Shown: one piece after another, positions 15,312 through 24,299 of the stretch
How positions within the stretch are numbered: the first letter of the stretch is position 1
Layout: every line of letters starts with the position of its first letter
NCBI GenBank assembly: GCA_964638715.1
Contig: CAZWZF010000064.1
Coordinates: 1-24,636, forward strand
Direction: 5' to 3'
Length of the DNA stretch: 24,636 nt
DNA from: JBAXQQ01 sp037131695
GTDB taxonomy: Bacteria > Armatimonadota > Hebobacteria > CAIYQO01
Notes under the pieces: generated by a model
Seen by the model: the letters and a program-made list of their open reading frames with translations, nothing else
Told to the model about the DNA's origin: nothing
Databases searched by the model: none
Program-made: the position numbers and the translations under genes

Positions 15312-15340
15312 AATTTGCCATTCCCAATTTGCAATTTACT
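15306..15340. repeat. Five ATT-initiated heptamers over a stop codon
   Basis: ATTTTTA, ATTTGCC, ATTCCCA, ATTTGCA and ATTTACT in 7-bp phase. The TAA stop of the leftward SGNH gene (15338-15336) lies in the last unit. Confidence 0.75.
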
Positions 15341-17558
15341 TAATGCGTACCATATACGGCAACGGTTTATTTTTACCGTCGTCGATGCGGATTACGCCGT
15401 ACCAGCGGGTGCTCCAGGGTTGGCCGTCTTCCGACCATTGCAGGTTGGTGGACGGGTATTTGGCTTCCGGGTTGTTGTTGGTGTGGCGCCACCATATTGA
15501 CATGCCAAGGTCGCCGTCTGTTGGCCAAATATCTGTACCCAGCATGGCGTAGGGGACGAAGAATTCGAGGTTGGCTCCGGTGTCCTTTGCTTTCCATACC
15601 CCGGCAAGGCCTGGTGCGTTAGGGCTGGTTTCGCCGCGGGACAGGCTTAGTTTGTCATTTTTATCGAATCTGCCGCTGATCCAGTAATACGGGCCAGGGG
15701 TTCCCAGCAGGTTAGCCTTTCGGGTATCCATAAAGATGGTGAAATTGTCCTGGTCCAGTTTGCTGCCTTTGATATCGGCGGCGAAATATATCCCGGTTTT
15801 GCCGGCGGAAAATGACCAGCGCATATCGCATTCGTCGCGGCTGGTGCGGCCATCGCGGATACCCTGGGTCCAGCGCGCCTGTACCGGGTCGCCGATGGTT
15901 ATCCAGGTGCTGTCTTTGTATTCGGTCAGGTCGCCATCAACGGTTGCCTCGCCAATACGCGCTTTGCCGTAGCGGACATAGGCAACTTCTGCCGCTGCCC
16001 ATCTGGTGACGCCTTTGTGCTGTACTTTAGTTACCAGCGGAATACGTCCAACTTCAGAATCTTTGGGAATCTTCACGGTAATGGTTTTCTTTTTACCGTT
16101 ATCGTTCAGCGTCACTTTCACCTTGTCACCGGTAACGGACTGGCGTTCGCGAATGAAATTAGCGTTCATTTCCATGGGAGCGCGGACGATATAAGTATGT
16201 CCGATGGTTCCCGATGAATCAAAGGCGGCGAAAACCGGTTGGTTGGTGGTGAAATACAGGTTGTACGGATAAGTCAGCAAATCTTCCGGCTTCAGTAATT
16301 TTGGCCATGTTACGTTAAATGTCGTTGTTGCCGCCGGCGCAAGGTCATAGGCTATCGGCGTTAACGGCGTAATTTCTCCATCCGGGAATGGATACAGCGT
16401 TAAATTACCGGTTCGTTTTTCCTTGCTGTTATTTGTCAAGGTAACATTGCTTATCATCCCGGCATCCGTCCAACTGCTTTTTGCTGAAAATTCCAATGGC
16501 TGTGTTGGCTGTGGTCGTCCCATAATTGCGTCAAAAGCTGCTCTGGCAATGGTGAGATGTCCCAATGCTCCGGGGTGAATTCCGTCGCCTTTGCCATTTG
16601 ATTCCAGCATGGATGATAATTGATTGCCGTATCCAAGTGGGAAACGCGGCCATATTTTTTGTGCAGACCCATTAATTGATGGTGCACAATTCCCCCACAT
16701 AGCTTGAAATGTATCGGCAACCGGAACTTTCATCTCTTCGCCTAACACCTTCAAGGCGTCGCCAAACGCGAATGTTCGCATGGTGTATGCACCATAAACG
16801 GTATCCGTTTCATTAAGAGATAAATCCGGGGTGGGGGTGAGGAATACGCAATCGGCGTTGCAGCGTTTTTCCAATGTTTCGGTTATCCAGCGGTATTGGT
16901 CGATGAAACCGTCGAGTGAGCATCCGCCCGCCTGGTCGTTAAGGCCATACATTATAAGACCAAGGTCAGGTTTGGCGGCAAGGTCGCCTTCAATGGTGCG
17001 GACAGTGGCGTCAACGGAACGGCCGGAAAATCCGCGTTTCAATATTTCAATATTATTATTGCCGGTTGCGCGTTTTAACAGCATCGCCAGCATACCGCAG
17101 TAATCACCAGTTTCAGTGACCGAGTCACCCATTACCAATAATAAGTAGCGTTCTTTGCTGAACAGTTTTGATTTAGTATGACGCAAAACATTTGGGGCAT
17201 CTTTAGCGTCAATAGTTGGGGGTGGGGTGATAGCCAGAAAACGCACTTCGGCGGGTTTTGCCAACTGCAAAGTAACGATATGTATGCCTTCGACTAATGG
17301 CGCAATGGATATCTTTGCGTCTGCCGTCGCTGTCGCTTTGCCGTCGCTGGTTTTGCCCCATCCATCGTCGGTGATGGTCTTTATTGAGAAAGCAACTTCT
17401 TTCCCGGCAAACGCATCTGGCAATATAACTGTCGCCGTGCCGTCGGTAAAGGTATACGGCGATTCCATTCGCGGGGTGGGCAGTGGCTTAGGCGCACCTG
17501 CCGCGAAAATCGTCATCGTCAGCATTGTTGTTAAAAGAACAATTAAACTGTTTTTCAT
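15336..17558 (-). CDS. Secreted SGNH/GDSL hydrolase with CBM9-like C-terminus
   Basis: A 740-residue exported esterase-like protein, perhaps deacetylating or otherwise de-esterifying a glycan. A signal peptide ends near AAGAP (residues 19-23). The SGNH domain begins near 138. Block I is GDS (nucleophile S146), block III is YGLND (N207), and block V is GDGIHPG (D325, H328), so the catalytic set is complete. Residues about 345-540 are beta-rich linker domains. About 545-735 resemble CBM9 (ATVDGDLTEY, later FTIFMDTRKA and a final WYGVIRIDDG). AAGGA about 7 nt before ATG 17558 fixes the start. The gene stands alone between the repeat block at 14931-15335 and the palindrome at 17602-17717. The C-terminal domain resembles those of the GH2 and the 1678-aa proteins. 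Confidence 0.85.
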   Translation of the reverse strand: MKNSLIVLLTTMLTMTIFAAGAPKPLPTPRMESPYTFTDGTATVILPDAFAGKEVAFSIKTITDDGWGKTSDGKATATADAKISIAPLVEGIHIVTLQLAKPAEVRFLAITPPPTIDAKDAPNVLRHTKSKLFSKERYLLLVMGDSVTETGDYCGMLAMLLKRATGNNNIEILKRGFSGRSVDATVRTIEGDLAAKPDLGLIMYGLNDQAGGCSLDGFIDQYRWITETLEKRCNADCVFLTPTPDLSLNETDTVYGAYTMRTFAFGDALKVLGEEMKVPVADTFQAMWGNCAPSINGSAQKIWPRFPLGYGNQLSSMLESNGKGDGIHPGALGHLTIARAAFDAIMGRPQPTQPLEFSAKSSWTDAGMISNVTLTNNSKEKRTGNLTLYPFPDGEITPLTPIAYDLAPAATTTFNVTWPKLLKPEDLLTYPYNLYFTTNQPVFAAFDSSGTIGHTYIVRAPMEMNANFIRERQSVTGDKVKVTLNDNGKKKTITVKIPKDSEVGRIPLVTKVQHKGVTRWAAAEVAYVRYGKARIGEATVDGDLTEYKDSTWITIGDPVQARWTQGIRDGRTSRDECDMRWSFSAGKTGIYFAADIKGSKLDQDNFTIFMDTRKANLLGTPGPYYWISGRFDKNDKLSLSRGETSPNAPGLAGVWKAKDTGANLEFFVPYAMLGTDIWPTDGDLGMSIWWRHTNNNPEAKYPSTNLQWSEDGQPWSTRWYGVIRIDDGKNKPLPYMVRIK

Positions 17559-17601
17559 TTTTTATTCCTTTTAATTTACAAATTACATAAAAATGTATAT
17601 C

Positions 17602-17717
17602 AAAACTCCCCTCCTTGATAAGGAGGGGTGTCCGAAGGACGGGGTGGTTGTGTGATATGAGAGATTTATCTATATCCGACCACCCCCTGCCCCCTCCTTG
17701 GCAAGGAGGGGAGTTTT
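17602..17717. repeat. 116-bp palindromic element with 16-bp terminal inverted repeats
   Basis: AAAACTCCCCTCCTTG (17602-17617) and its exact reverse complement (17702-17717) bound the element. Each end is also a small hairpin (CCCCTCCTT/AAGGAGGGG). The interior has GGGGTGGT and ACCACCCC arms. Elements of this type are widespread in bacterial intergenic DNA and have no coding content. Confidence 0.85.
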
Positions 17718-17754
17718 AATTTTACTATCAAATGAGATATTTAGATGTTAAATT

Positions 17755-17772
17755 AATCATGTTAATCCTGTC
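17755..17772. repeat. Nonamer pair at the end of the propeller gene
   Basis: AATCATGTT and AATCCTGTC in phase, nine bases outside the stop codon of the leftward gene. Same word family as 13732-13758. Confidence 0.85.
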
Positions 17773-17781
17773 TAAAAACGT

Positions 17782-20700
17782 TTAAAACGGCGCATCATCA
17801 GGACCAAAATCCATGCTTTTATCGGGTTCCACCACGTTTAAATCACCCCACAGACCGGGGGCTATTCTTGCTTCAAACGCAAGGTCGCTGACTACGGTTT
17901 GGGATTTACCGGCCCAGTAGTAGCGGCTTACAGTACGCATACCGTTGCTGTCGCCGGCGAGAACGCCGATGTCGCCGCGGATTTTGCTGCCTACTGGCGG
18001 TGCTTTTACCCCGATTTCATCCCAGGGGATGGCCGCCATAATCACCCATTCATTATTATTCTCCGCTATTTTGGTCGCTACCTCTGCGCCTTTTATCTCT
18101 TTCAGGATGTCTACCACGGTTTCGGTGATTGGCGAGATGATATGCACGCGTTTTTCATCCGGCACATCGGCTACCTGGAAGCGGTACAGCATAACCACAT
18201 TCTTGCCATTCACCTTACTGATTAACAGTCGAATATCGCCTTGTGCTGCCGTTTGTCGTTTTGGATCAGCCTTCGGGTCTAACCCCAGGCAGACATCAAG
18301 AGCGTCGCCATTTTTATACAGGTAGTCAAGATTCTGCGCGCTGTTTTTCAATGGTGAGTCATCTGATACCCGGGCAGCGACATACAGGTTATCAGAATCA
18401 AAGGCGAATGCCCCCTGCATATCTGGTTCCCAGACAGCTTTTACAATATTCAACCGTTCATGAATTGTCACCAGTAGGCTTTTTGGCCAATCTTCCAGCA
18501 CACCGTTAACCACTAAAGGTTTATCAAGGAAAGGAACCGAGGTGATTTTGGGCAATTCGCGCAGCCGCGCCTGCATCACTCGCTGCTGTTCCCAATCCAT
18601 CGTCTTTTCGATATCGGTTTTTGTGACTATTTGTGTGCCATTCAGCCGTTTCATTGATTCCAGTCCATCAACACGAACCACGCTGTTATGGTTGTGACCG
18701 GCGACGGCGTAGACCTTGCCGTCATTCGCCTTGGTAACGCTGCCAAAGAAATGTTCTTCGCCGACGTTCAGGTCGGAAAGGTCAGTCTTGCCCGGTTCCC
18801 ATTCCGGCATGGTCCAGAAGCGTTTGCCATAATTCAACGGTCCGCCAAATATGCAGGCAGCCAGCAAGCCGTCGCTGGTGAAGGTGAACCAATCGCCGTG
18901 ATTGCCGTTAACCACAAACAGTTCTTCGCCATTAAGTTCGAAATGGCCATTGATATGGTTTTCACCTACCAATGTGCCGGGTGGGCGGTCATAACCGATT
19001 CTATGCGAACCATGGACGCCGGCATAATTATCAGGATATTCCCACAGTATTGTCTTGCCGTCTGGCGCATACATGGTATCACCCAATACAAAGGTGCGTC
19101 CGTCAGCGGTTGACCATGCCATATCCAGTCCTTCCATCACCTGGGTATCTTCTATTTTATAAATCGGGGTTCCATCCGGCTTAAATCCGCTGGGACGCAT
19201 TCTTTCACCGGCAAAGTTGATTGCGAAATCGTCGCCAATTTTCGATGGCCAGTAGGTTCCCTTTAGCTTATGCATTGTTGATACCTGCACTTCACTCGCT
19301 TGGGGAATCGCGTCGCCATTGGCATCCTGCCACAGGAAACCATAATCGCCGCGGTTGAGTTTGCCGTAAGCCTTTTGCAATTCGGGAAATTGGTTGATGG
19401 CTCCCCAGCCAGCTAGGTTCCCCGCCATTACCAGCGGAATAGCAATGCCGTCTTTTTCGACACAAATCGTCGCCGCTATGCTGTGGTCGGGGTCGCCAAC
19501 CAGGTAGCGCCGCCCCTTGATATAAAGAGGACGGTCGGGTTGAGTGCCAGGTACTGACAAGCCGGGACGGAATAAAATGCTGTCCAGCTTCCAGGTGCGG
19601 TTTTTCCAATCCATCACGAACTTCATTCCGTTGAAGTTGAGGATGTTTTTATCGCCGGAATCCAGCCATCCACCGCCGCCGTAGGTGGTTGGGCCAAGGA
19701 AATATTTTTCTATTTTGCCGTCATGGCTCCAACGGCTTATTCGTTTTGGTTGGAAATCATAATCTGCCACCCAAACTTTGCCATTTTTATCAACGGTTAC
19801 CCCTTGCGGGTTGATGAATCGCGTCGGATCCCAACTGCCAAGCTTGGTGCCGCCTGGTGTTCCGATGGTGCGAACCAGTGTCCCGGTCTTCACATCAAAT
19901 ACCTTCACAACTTTGGGACCGTTATCCACCGCGTACAACAGTCCATCTGCATCAAATGTCATGCCAGCCAGACTGCTGATTTTATCTTTTGAGATTACTT
20001 CTTTGCGTTCACCGCCTGGCAGTGATACTGTAACAATTGCGCTGCCGTTTTGCGCGTAAAGAGTGCCATCCGGTGAGAAAGTGATTAAGCCCGGGTTCTT
20101 GAACTTCAAGTGGCTTATCAATGTTGCTTTATCTTTTGCCGGGTCTTCCGGCAGTTTGTATATTGACAGGCGGTCGTTAAGTTCCTGCGGCAATTCCGCT
20201 TCTCCACCCAGGTTGCTGTAAACTACGATATAATCAAATCCAGCCGCATGCGGTCCGGTTACCGGCACGCCGCGATTACCCATGTAACTGGTGTCGCCTT
20301 TCGGCGCTATGGCGCGAATACGCACCGCGCGGGTGGTAATATTCTCGCCAAAGTCGATGCTGCGCGCCATCGGAGTCTGAGGATATGGACCGTTCATTTC
20401 CGCCTCGATGATTCCCACCTGTTTCCACGACGAACTATCATCGGCTATTGCCGTCTGCGGGTCAACATCGTCGGGACCAACCCAGTAATCAATCGCTGTT
20501 TTCGCTTCAGTCATGCCCACCATCGTCAATCCGCGCATGCTGGTTGCTTCTTTCCAGGTTAATACACAACATGCAGGATCATACGGGCTGATTGGACGTG
20601 TCTTTGAGTCGCGGGTTACCTGCCAGCCACCGTTGGCATTCAATTTGCCATCAGTTATTGTCCTTGCCGCATCGGCAGCGACATCCTTAAACCGATGGCT

Positions 20701-22818
20701 CATCACCATGGAATATTTAATGCGGTCAGCCTTAAATCTCAACGCGGTGGTGGTCAATCCCTTTTCAGTCAACGCCAACACTGGCTGTCCTGTTTTGCCG
20801 TCTGCTGTTGATAATGGGGTCCAATCTTCTTCGCTCAATGCGCCTTCATCAAGTACATTGTCGCCTTCGTCACCCGGTTCCTGGTTGTCTATCGAACCTG
20901 GCAGTTTTTTACCCGGTTTCAACGCGTATACCTTAACATTGGTATCTTGTACCAGCACCGTGCCAATGGGAACTGGTTGTTTGAATGTTACTGTCAGGGT
21001 TCCGGTCAGCGGTCCATTTTTCGGCGCGCTTCCCCAACTATTATTTATACAACTGGCAGCGGCGCCATCAAGAAATGTTGAATGGAATTGCTGCACTTCA
21101 TCATATTCACCTTCGCGATAGGCATCGCGACCCGGGCGAACTCTTCGTACCACCGGGATACATTTCATTAAATCCAAATCGCCGGGGGTGAAGGTGGATT
21201 GTATCCATGATACCGCCGGCGCGTTATATGCCAGGTACATCTTGCCGTCGCGCACGGCGGCACCGCTGATGTTTTCTCCCCAGCCAGAACCGGGACCGGG
21301 CAACTCGCGAGTATAGGTTACATCCAGCGTTATCGGCTGTCGTTTTAACTCATCTTTGGTATCTATGCGCATTATGCCAGCGCCATTAATCATGTAGCCA
21401 TAACGGTTATCGCCTGCCCAGAATCGTACTCCCAGAAAGCCGCCGAACATGTTGCTTTCACCCCATAACTTGTTGCCTTCCAAGTCGGTGGCAACCATGG
21501 CGTGACCGCTTTCCGCACACCCGGAACCGAGGAACATCACATCGCCAACCGCGCATACCGCGTGTGGTGGGGTATGGTCTGCCATCCACATTCCGCCGCC
21601 TTTGCCGGGGGCAGGAGATGGCCAGGCAGGCTGACCAGAGTTATTTACTGTCATTTCATAGGTTAATTTCAAAGGCGGTCGGGTAATGGCGTGCCATTCA
21701 TATTCGCCAGGCTGCACATATTGCCCGTTGTTATCTTTTAAATCCCATTCTTCGCGAACCGCGCCGGACATGCGGGGAACCTCTGCAATTAAACGGCGCA
21801 CTTGTTTGCCGGTTTTTTTATCATTGATATTTATCGCGATAAAGCCATCCATAGGCATGTCATATTTCAGTTGTACCGGTGACGGCGGTATGGCAGAAGT
21901 CGGTGCTTCGGGGGTGTCGCCAAGGATTGCCAACGGCACTGCCTGACCCATGGTGTATGCAAAATCAAGTCCGCCGCCGTTGGGGCTGATTCGTATTGCC
22001 TTCGTTGCTATTGTTGGGGTGAATTTATATACCAGCGGTCCGTTAGTCGCAATCGGCGCGCATCTTGACCATTCCGCGTCGGTGGCTACCAGTGGATGAT
22101 TTTCCGCGGTCATTTTCAATACGTCAACCTTTGCCGATGGTGCCCGTGAACCGGTGATGAATATACCGGCCAATACCGGTGTTTGCGGAAGATTCCACAT
22201 CTGCACCATTATTTTCGATTGGCCTTTTGCCTTTTCTATCTCTTTTTCCGCACCTAAAACTAATGGGTTGTAATATCGTTCCTGAAACATATATGCCAGC
22301 GGAAATTCGGAAGTGCCTTTATCGTTATATTCGGAAAATCGTATTGCCCGGGTTTTTGTACCTATCGGCAAGGTTTTTACTGTTCCCGCCGCTAACAATA
22401 CCCACTGGTCATCTTTTGTTACATCACCGGGATATGCCGCGTCAGCTTTCAGATAACTCACCCGAGTACCGGATGGAACCTGAAACAGGGAATCCATAGA
22501 ACGACCGCCGCTGTATGTCGTTACTATCGTGCCAATTGGCCGCGGCTGTCCGAGTGCCACCCGAAAATGCCGGGCACGCGCCGATTGTGACACGCCGGTA
22601 GACCAGCTATCAGTGCCATCATTCGGCTTCGCGTCTATCCCCAACAACCACCCGAGTGTAGCCGCAGATGCCTGCGATATCACCTTGCCTTCCGCGAATG
22701 CCTGGCAATTCGGCAGGTCAAGGTCAGTTGGCGCGACAACCGGCGTCAGTTCCGCAAAGGCAGCGCTGATAAGCGCAATAAAAATAGCAGCAATTCCAAA
22801 AAAACGGCGAATGAACAT
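17782..22818 (-). CDS. Very large secreted beta-propeller protein with FlgD-like and CBM9-like domains
   Basis: 1678 residues from ATG 22818. A clear signal peptide (MFIRRFFGIAAIFIALISA, cleavage after AFA) and GGGAG just upstream make this start better than the in-frame ATG at 22890. Residues about 315-378 resemble the FlgD Ig-like fold (DGFIAININD, QYVQPGEYEWHA). About 400-620 and 900-1400 contain propeller-like strands. A recognisable NHL/SMP-30-type stretch lies around 900-1030 (SPDGTLYAQNG, DADGLLYAVDNG, PQGVTVDKNGKVWVADYD). A discoidin-like region lies at about 600-730. A CBM9-like domain lies at about 1430-1670 (VVNGVLEDWPKSLL, DNLYVAARVSDDS). No hydrolase signature is seen. It may bind, or as a lyase-like propeller cleave, a polysaccharide outside the cell; function unknown. 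Its promoter region shares motifs with that of the 420-aa SGNH gene. Confidence 0.8.
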   Translation of the reverse strand: MFIRRFFGIAAIFIALISAAFAELTPVVAPTDLDLPNCQAFAEGKVISQASAATLGWLLGIDAKPNDGTDSWSTGVSQSARARHFRVALGQPRPIGTIVTTYSGGRSMDSLFQVPSGTRVSYLKADAAYPGDVTKDDQWVLLAAGTVKTLPIGTKTRAIRFSEYNDKGTSEFPLAYMFQERYYNPLVLGAEKEIEKAKGQSKIMVQMWNLPQTPVLAGIFITGSRAPSAKVDVLKMTAENHPLVATDAEWSRCAPIATNGPLVYKFTPTIATKAIRISPNGGGLDFAYTMGQAVPLAILGDTPEAPTSAIPPSPVQLKYDMPMDGFIAININDKKTGKQVRRLIAEVPRMSGAVREEWDLKDNNGQYVQPGEYEWHAITRPPLKLTYEMTVNNSGQPAWPSPAPGKGGGMWMADHTPPHAVCAVGDVMFLGSGCAESGHAMVATDLEGNKLWGESNMFGGFLGVRFWAGDNRYGYMINGAGIMRIDTKDELKRQPITLDVTYTRELPGPGSGWGENISGAAVRDGKMYLAYNAPAVSWIQSTFTPGDLDLMKCIPVVRRVRPGRDAYREGEYDEVQQFHSTFLDGAAASCINNSWGSAPKNGPLTGTLTVTFKQPVPIGTVLVQDTNVKVYALKPGKKLPGSIDNQEPGDEGDNVLDEGALSEEDWTPLSTADGKTGQPVLALTEKGLTTTALRFKADRIKYSMVMSHRFKDVAADAARTITDGKLNANGGWQVTRDSKTRPISPYDPACCVLTWKEATSMRGLTMVGMTEAKTAIDYWVGPDDVDPQTAIADDSSSWKQVGIIEAEMNGPYPQTPMARSIDFGENITTRAVRIRAIAPKGDTSYMGNRGVPVTGPHAAGFDYIVVYSNLGGEAELPQELNDRLSIYKLPEDPAKDKATLISHLKFKNPGLITFSPDGTLYAQNGSAIVTVSLPGGERKEVISKDKISSLAGMTFDADGLLYAVDNGPKVVKVFDVKTGTLVRTIGTPGGTKLGSWDPTRFINPQGVTVDKNGKVWVADYDFQPKRISRWSHDGKIEKYFLGPTTYGGGGWLDSGDKNILNFNGMKFVMDWKNRTWKLDSILFRPGLSVPGTQPDRPLYIKGRRYLVGDPDHSIAATICVEKDGIAIPLVMAGNLAGWGAINQFPELQKAYGKLNRGDYGFLWQDANGDAIPQASEVQVSTMHKLKGTYWPSKIGDDFAINFAGERMRPSGFKPDGTPIYKIEDTQVMEGLDMAWSTADGRTFVLGDTMYAPDGKTILWEYPDNYAGVHGSHRIGYDRPPGTLVGENHINGHFELNGEELFVVNGNHGDWFTFTSDGLLAACIFGGPLNYGKRFWTMPEWEPGKTDLSDLNVGEEHFFGSVTKANDGKVYAVAGHNHNSVVRVDGLESMKRLNGTQIVTKTDIEKTMDWEQQRVMQARLRELPKITSVPFLDKPLVVNGVLEDWPKSLLVTIHERLNIVKAVWEPDMQGAFAFDSDNLYVAARVSDDSPLKNSAQNLDYLYKNGDALDVCLGLDPKADPKRQTAAQGDIRLLISKVNGKNVVMLYRFQVADVPDEKRVHIISPITETVVDILKEIKGAEVATKIAENNNEWVIMAAIPWDEIGVKAPPVGSKIRGDIGVLAGDSNGMRTVSRYYWAGKSQTVVSDLAFEARIAPGLWGDLNVVEPDKSMDFGPDDAPF

Positions 22819-22869
22819 GGTTTCTCCCTGTAATAAACAAAAGCACGATGTTATACAATTATGACACAA

Positions 22870-22880
22870 ATACCCGCCAA
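22870..22880 (-). promoter_or_regulatory. Motif TTGGCGGGTAT shared with 24389-24399
   Basis: On the minus strand, TTGGCGGGTAT lies 21 nt from the CCGG-centred site and about 50 nt upstream of ATG 22818. The same word occurs beyond the CCGG site near the window end. Its role is unknown; it could overlap a -35 region. Confidence 0.4.
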
Positions 22881-22901
22881 AAGTCACCATTTTTACATTA
22901 A

Positions 22902-22917
22902 AGTTTAAACCGGTTAA
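22902..22917. promoter_or_regulatory. CCGG-centred operator-like site upstream of the propeller gene
   Basis: On the minus strand TTAACCGGTTTAAACT, with core AACCGGTT palindromic. It is identical at 15 of 16 positions to 24346-24361. LacI-family proteins often bind such CG-centred palindromes. The site differs from the 9593-9608 operator, so a different regulator is likely. Confidence 0.5.
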
Positions 22918-22927
22918 TCTTTTGAAT

Positions 22928-23028
22928 AGTTACACAGAGATACACTGAGAAGACACAGAGTTTCACGGAGATATTATAAAATTTTCTCTGTGAAACCCTG
23001 TGTCTTCTCTGTGATGCTCTGTGTAACT
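22928..23028. repeat. 44-bp-arm hairpin of CACAGAG words
   Basis: The arms 22928-22971 and 22985-23028 are reverse complements at 38 of 44 positions, with a 13-nt loop. It ends 8 nt from the last base of the 420-aa SGNH gene. It could act as a transcript-end hairpin separating that gene from the propeller gene. The arms are made of CACAGAG-like words spaced about 10-11 bp. Confidence 0.9.
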
Positions 23029-23036
23029 AATAAAAA

Positions 23037-24299
23037 CTATTTTACTGCTGTAACGGTTGCTTTGCCGCCGGCTACGCAGATGCTTTCTATTTTCAGTTCC
23101 TGCTCTTTGGTGTCATCAAATACTGGTTCGATTTCCAGCAGGTGATCGGTTTTGGGATCAAGGTTTGGAACTATTACTGTGGCGTGCTGGCGGGTTCCAG
23201 CTACAAATCCGGTGCTGAACAGGTCAGTGGTAGTCTTCCATCCCCATGGGGTATAGTTAACTATTTTGCCGTCTACGTATACGTGGTATTTTCCGCCGTT
23301 AACGCCTTCTTCACCGAACAGCATTACCATTTCACCGTTAACCATAGCTTTAACGCGTCCGCATTTCTGAGGGAATACTTCTTTTTTCTTGTCGGCATTT
23401 ATTACGGTGCGGCGATTTGACGCATAAGCTACATCATCCAGCCAGCGGCTCATCAGTCCGTCGTGCCATGCTGCTACCAGGCTCGGGTGGGTTGCTACCC
23501 AGCCTTCCGGCAATGGGGTAAGTGATGATATACGAACACGGGTATTCTTCATGTATTTGTCAGAATAAACCATCTTTGCCGGTGCGGCACATTTCAATTG
23601 CCGTGCCACGCCATCGTTGTACCCAACCAATGCCGCGTCGGCGAAGTTTTTGTAGCCAAGGTCGCCGGGGTGAACCTGGTCGAACGGCCATATCTGGGCA
23701 TTGGTGACTTCTTTCTTTTCAATGCGTTCGGTGACTAATTTAATAGCATCGCCAACCGGCGCGTTATAAACCTTTGCCAGGTTTAAGATGGCGGTGCGGC
23801 GTTTCATGCTGTCAAACTTTTTAGAGTCAGCGTCCCAACCGAATGGGAAAATCATCAGTACAACCGGGCAATTGCCATCTACAATAATGCGGCGAACGAT
23901 TGATTCGTATGATGCCAGGGATTCCGGATTGTCGCTATAGATATCGTCATTTGCGGCGAAATCAAGGAATACCAGGTCAGGGTTGCGGCGTAATACGTCA
24001 CGGTTAAGGCGGAAAACGCCAAGTTGTGAACCGGTGCCGCCAATAGCAGCGTCGAAACATTTAAAATGCGCTTTCGGGTATTTAGCTTCCAGGTAGTTCT
24101 GCATCACCGCGCGGTAAGATGTCTGCGACTGGTCGGATGCGTTTGCGCTCCAGGTTAATGATGCGCCGAAAAACACCACGTTCAAATGGTATCCAAGCTT
24201 GGCGCGGCGATCAAAATCAGCAAAACTGGGATTGGCCGCGTAAGATGCAAAACCGACGCTCAAAGTGACTATTACAATTAACAGTCTCCACAATTTCAT
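23037..24299 (-). CDS. Secreted SGNH-hydrolase-type esterase
   Basis: A 420-residue exported protein with a signal peptide ending near YAANP (residues 20-24). The SGNH core is visible: block I is FFGASLTW, with GAS replacing GDS and S47 the nucleophile. Block II glycines are in AIGGTGS (85-91), block III is AAND with N117, and block V is FDQVHPGD with D207 and H210. The triad is intact despite the variant first motif. Residues 230-420 form a beta-rich tail without a CBM I can name. A carbohydrate esterase such as an acetylxylan or rhamnogalacturonan acetylesterase is a reasonable guess, not shown. AAGGAG about 8 nt before ATG 24299 fixes the start. The CCGG-centred site at 24346-24361 lies about 50 nt upstream. 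Confidence 0.85.
   Translation of the reverse strand: MKLWRLLIVIVTLSVGFASYAANPSFADFDRRAKLGYHLNVVFFGASLTWSANASDQSQTSYRAVMQNYLEAKYPKAHFKCFDAAIGGTGSQLGVFRLNRDVLRRNPDLVFLDFAANDDIYSDNPESLASYESIVRRIIVDGNCPVVLMIFPFGWDADSKKFDSMKRRTAILNLAKVYNAPVGDAIKLVTERIEKKEVTNAQIWPFDQVHPGDLGYKNFADAALVGYNDGVARQLKCAAPAKMVYSDKYMKNTRVRISSLTPLPEGWVATHPSLVAAWHDGLMSRWLDDVAYASNRRTVINADKKKEVFPQKCGRVKAMVNGEMVMLFGEEGVNGGKYHVYVDGKIVNYTPWGWKTTTDLFSTGFVAGTRQHATVIVPNLDPKTDHLLEIEPVFDDTKEQELKIESICVAGGKATVTAVK

Larger units (their letters stand above)
14931..15335. other. Gene-free, repeat-packed spacer
   Basis: No coding region is seen. In order it holds a nonamer array at 14931-14957 (CCACGGATT, GAGAGGATT, TAAAGGATT) and an 8-bp hairpin CGCCAATC/GATTGGCG at 14968-14987. 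A long inverted pair spans 15079-15254. A perfect 11-bp hairpin lies near 15278-15302, and a heptamer array starts at 15306. The two genes converge here, so the hairpins may terminate both. Confidence 0.75.

Noticed and set aside
20513..21121. Plus-strand open frame inside the propeller gene
   Set aside because: Antisense to a continuous 1678-residue secreted protein; no start signal.
22819..22890. Upstream ATG 22890 for the propeller gene
   Set aside because: It would place 24 residues before a clear signal peptide; ATG 22818 has GGGAG directly upstream.
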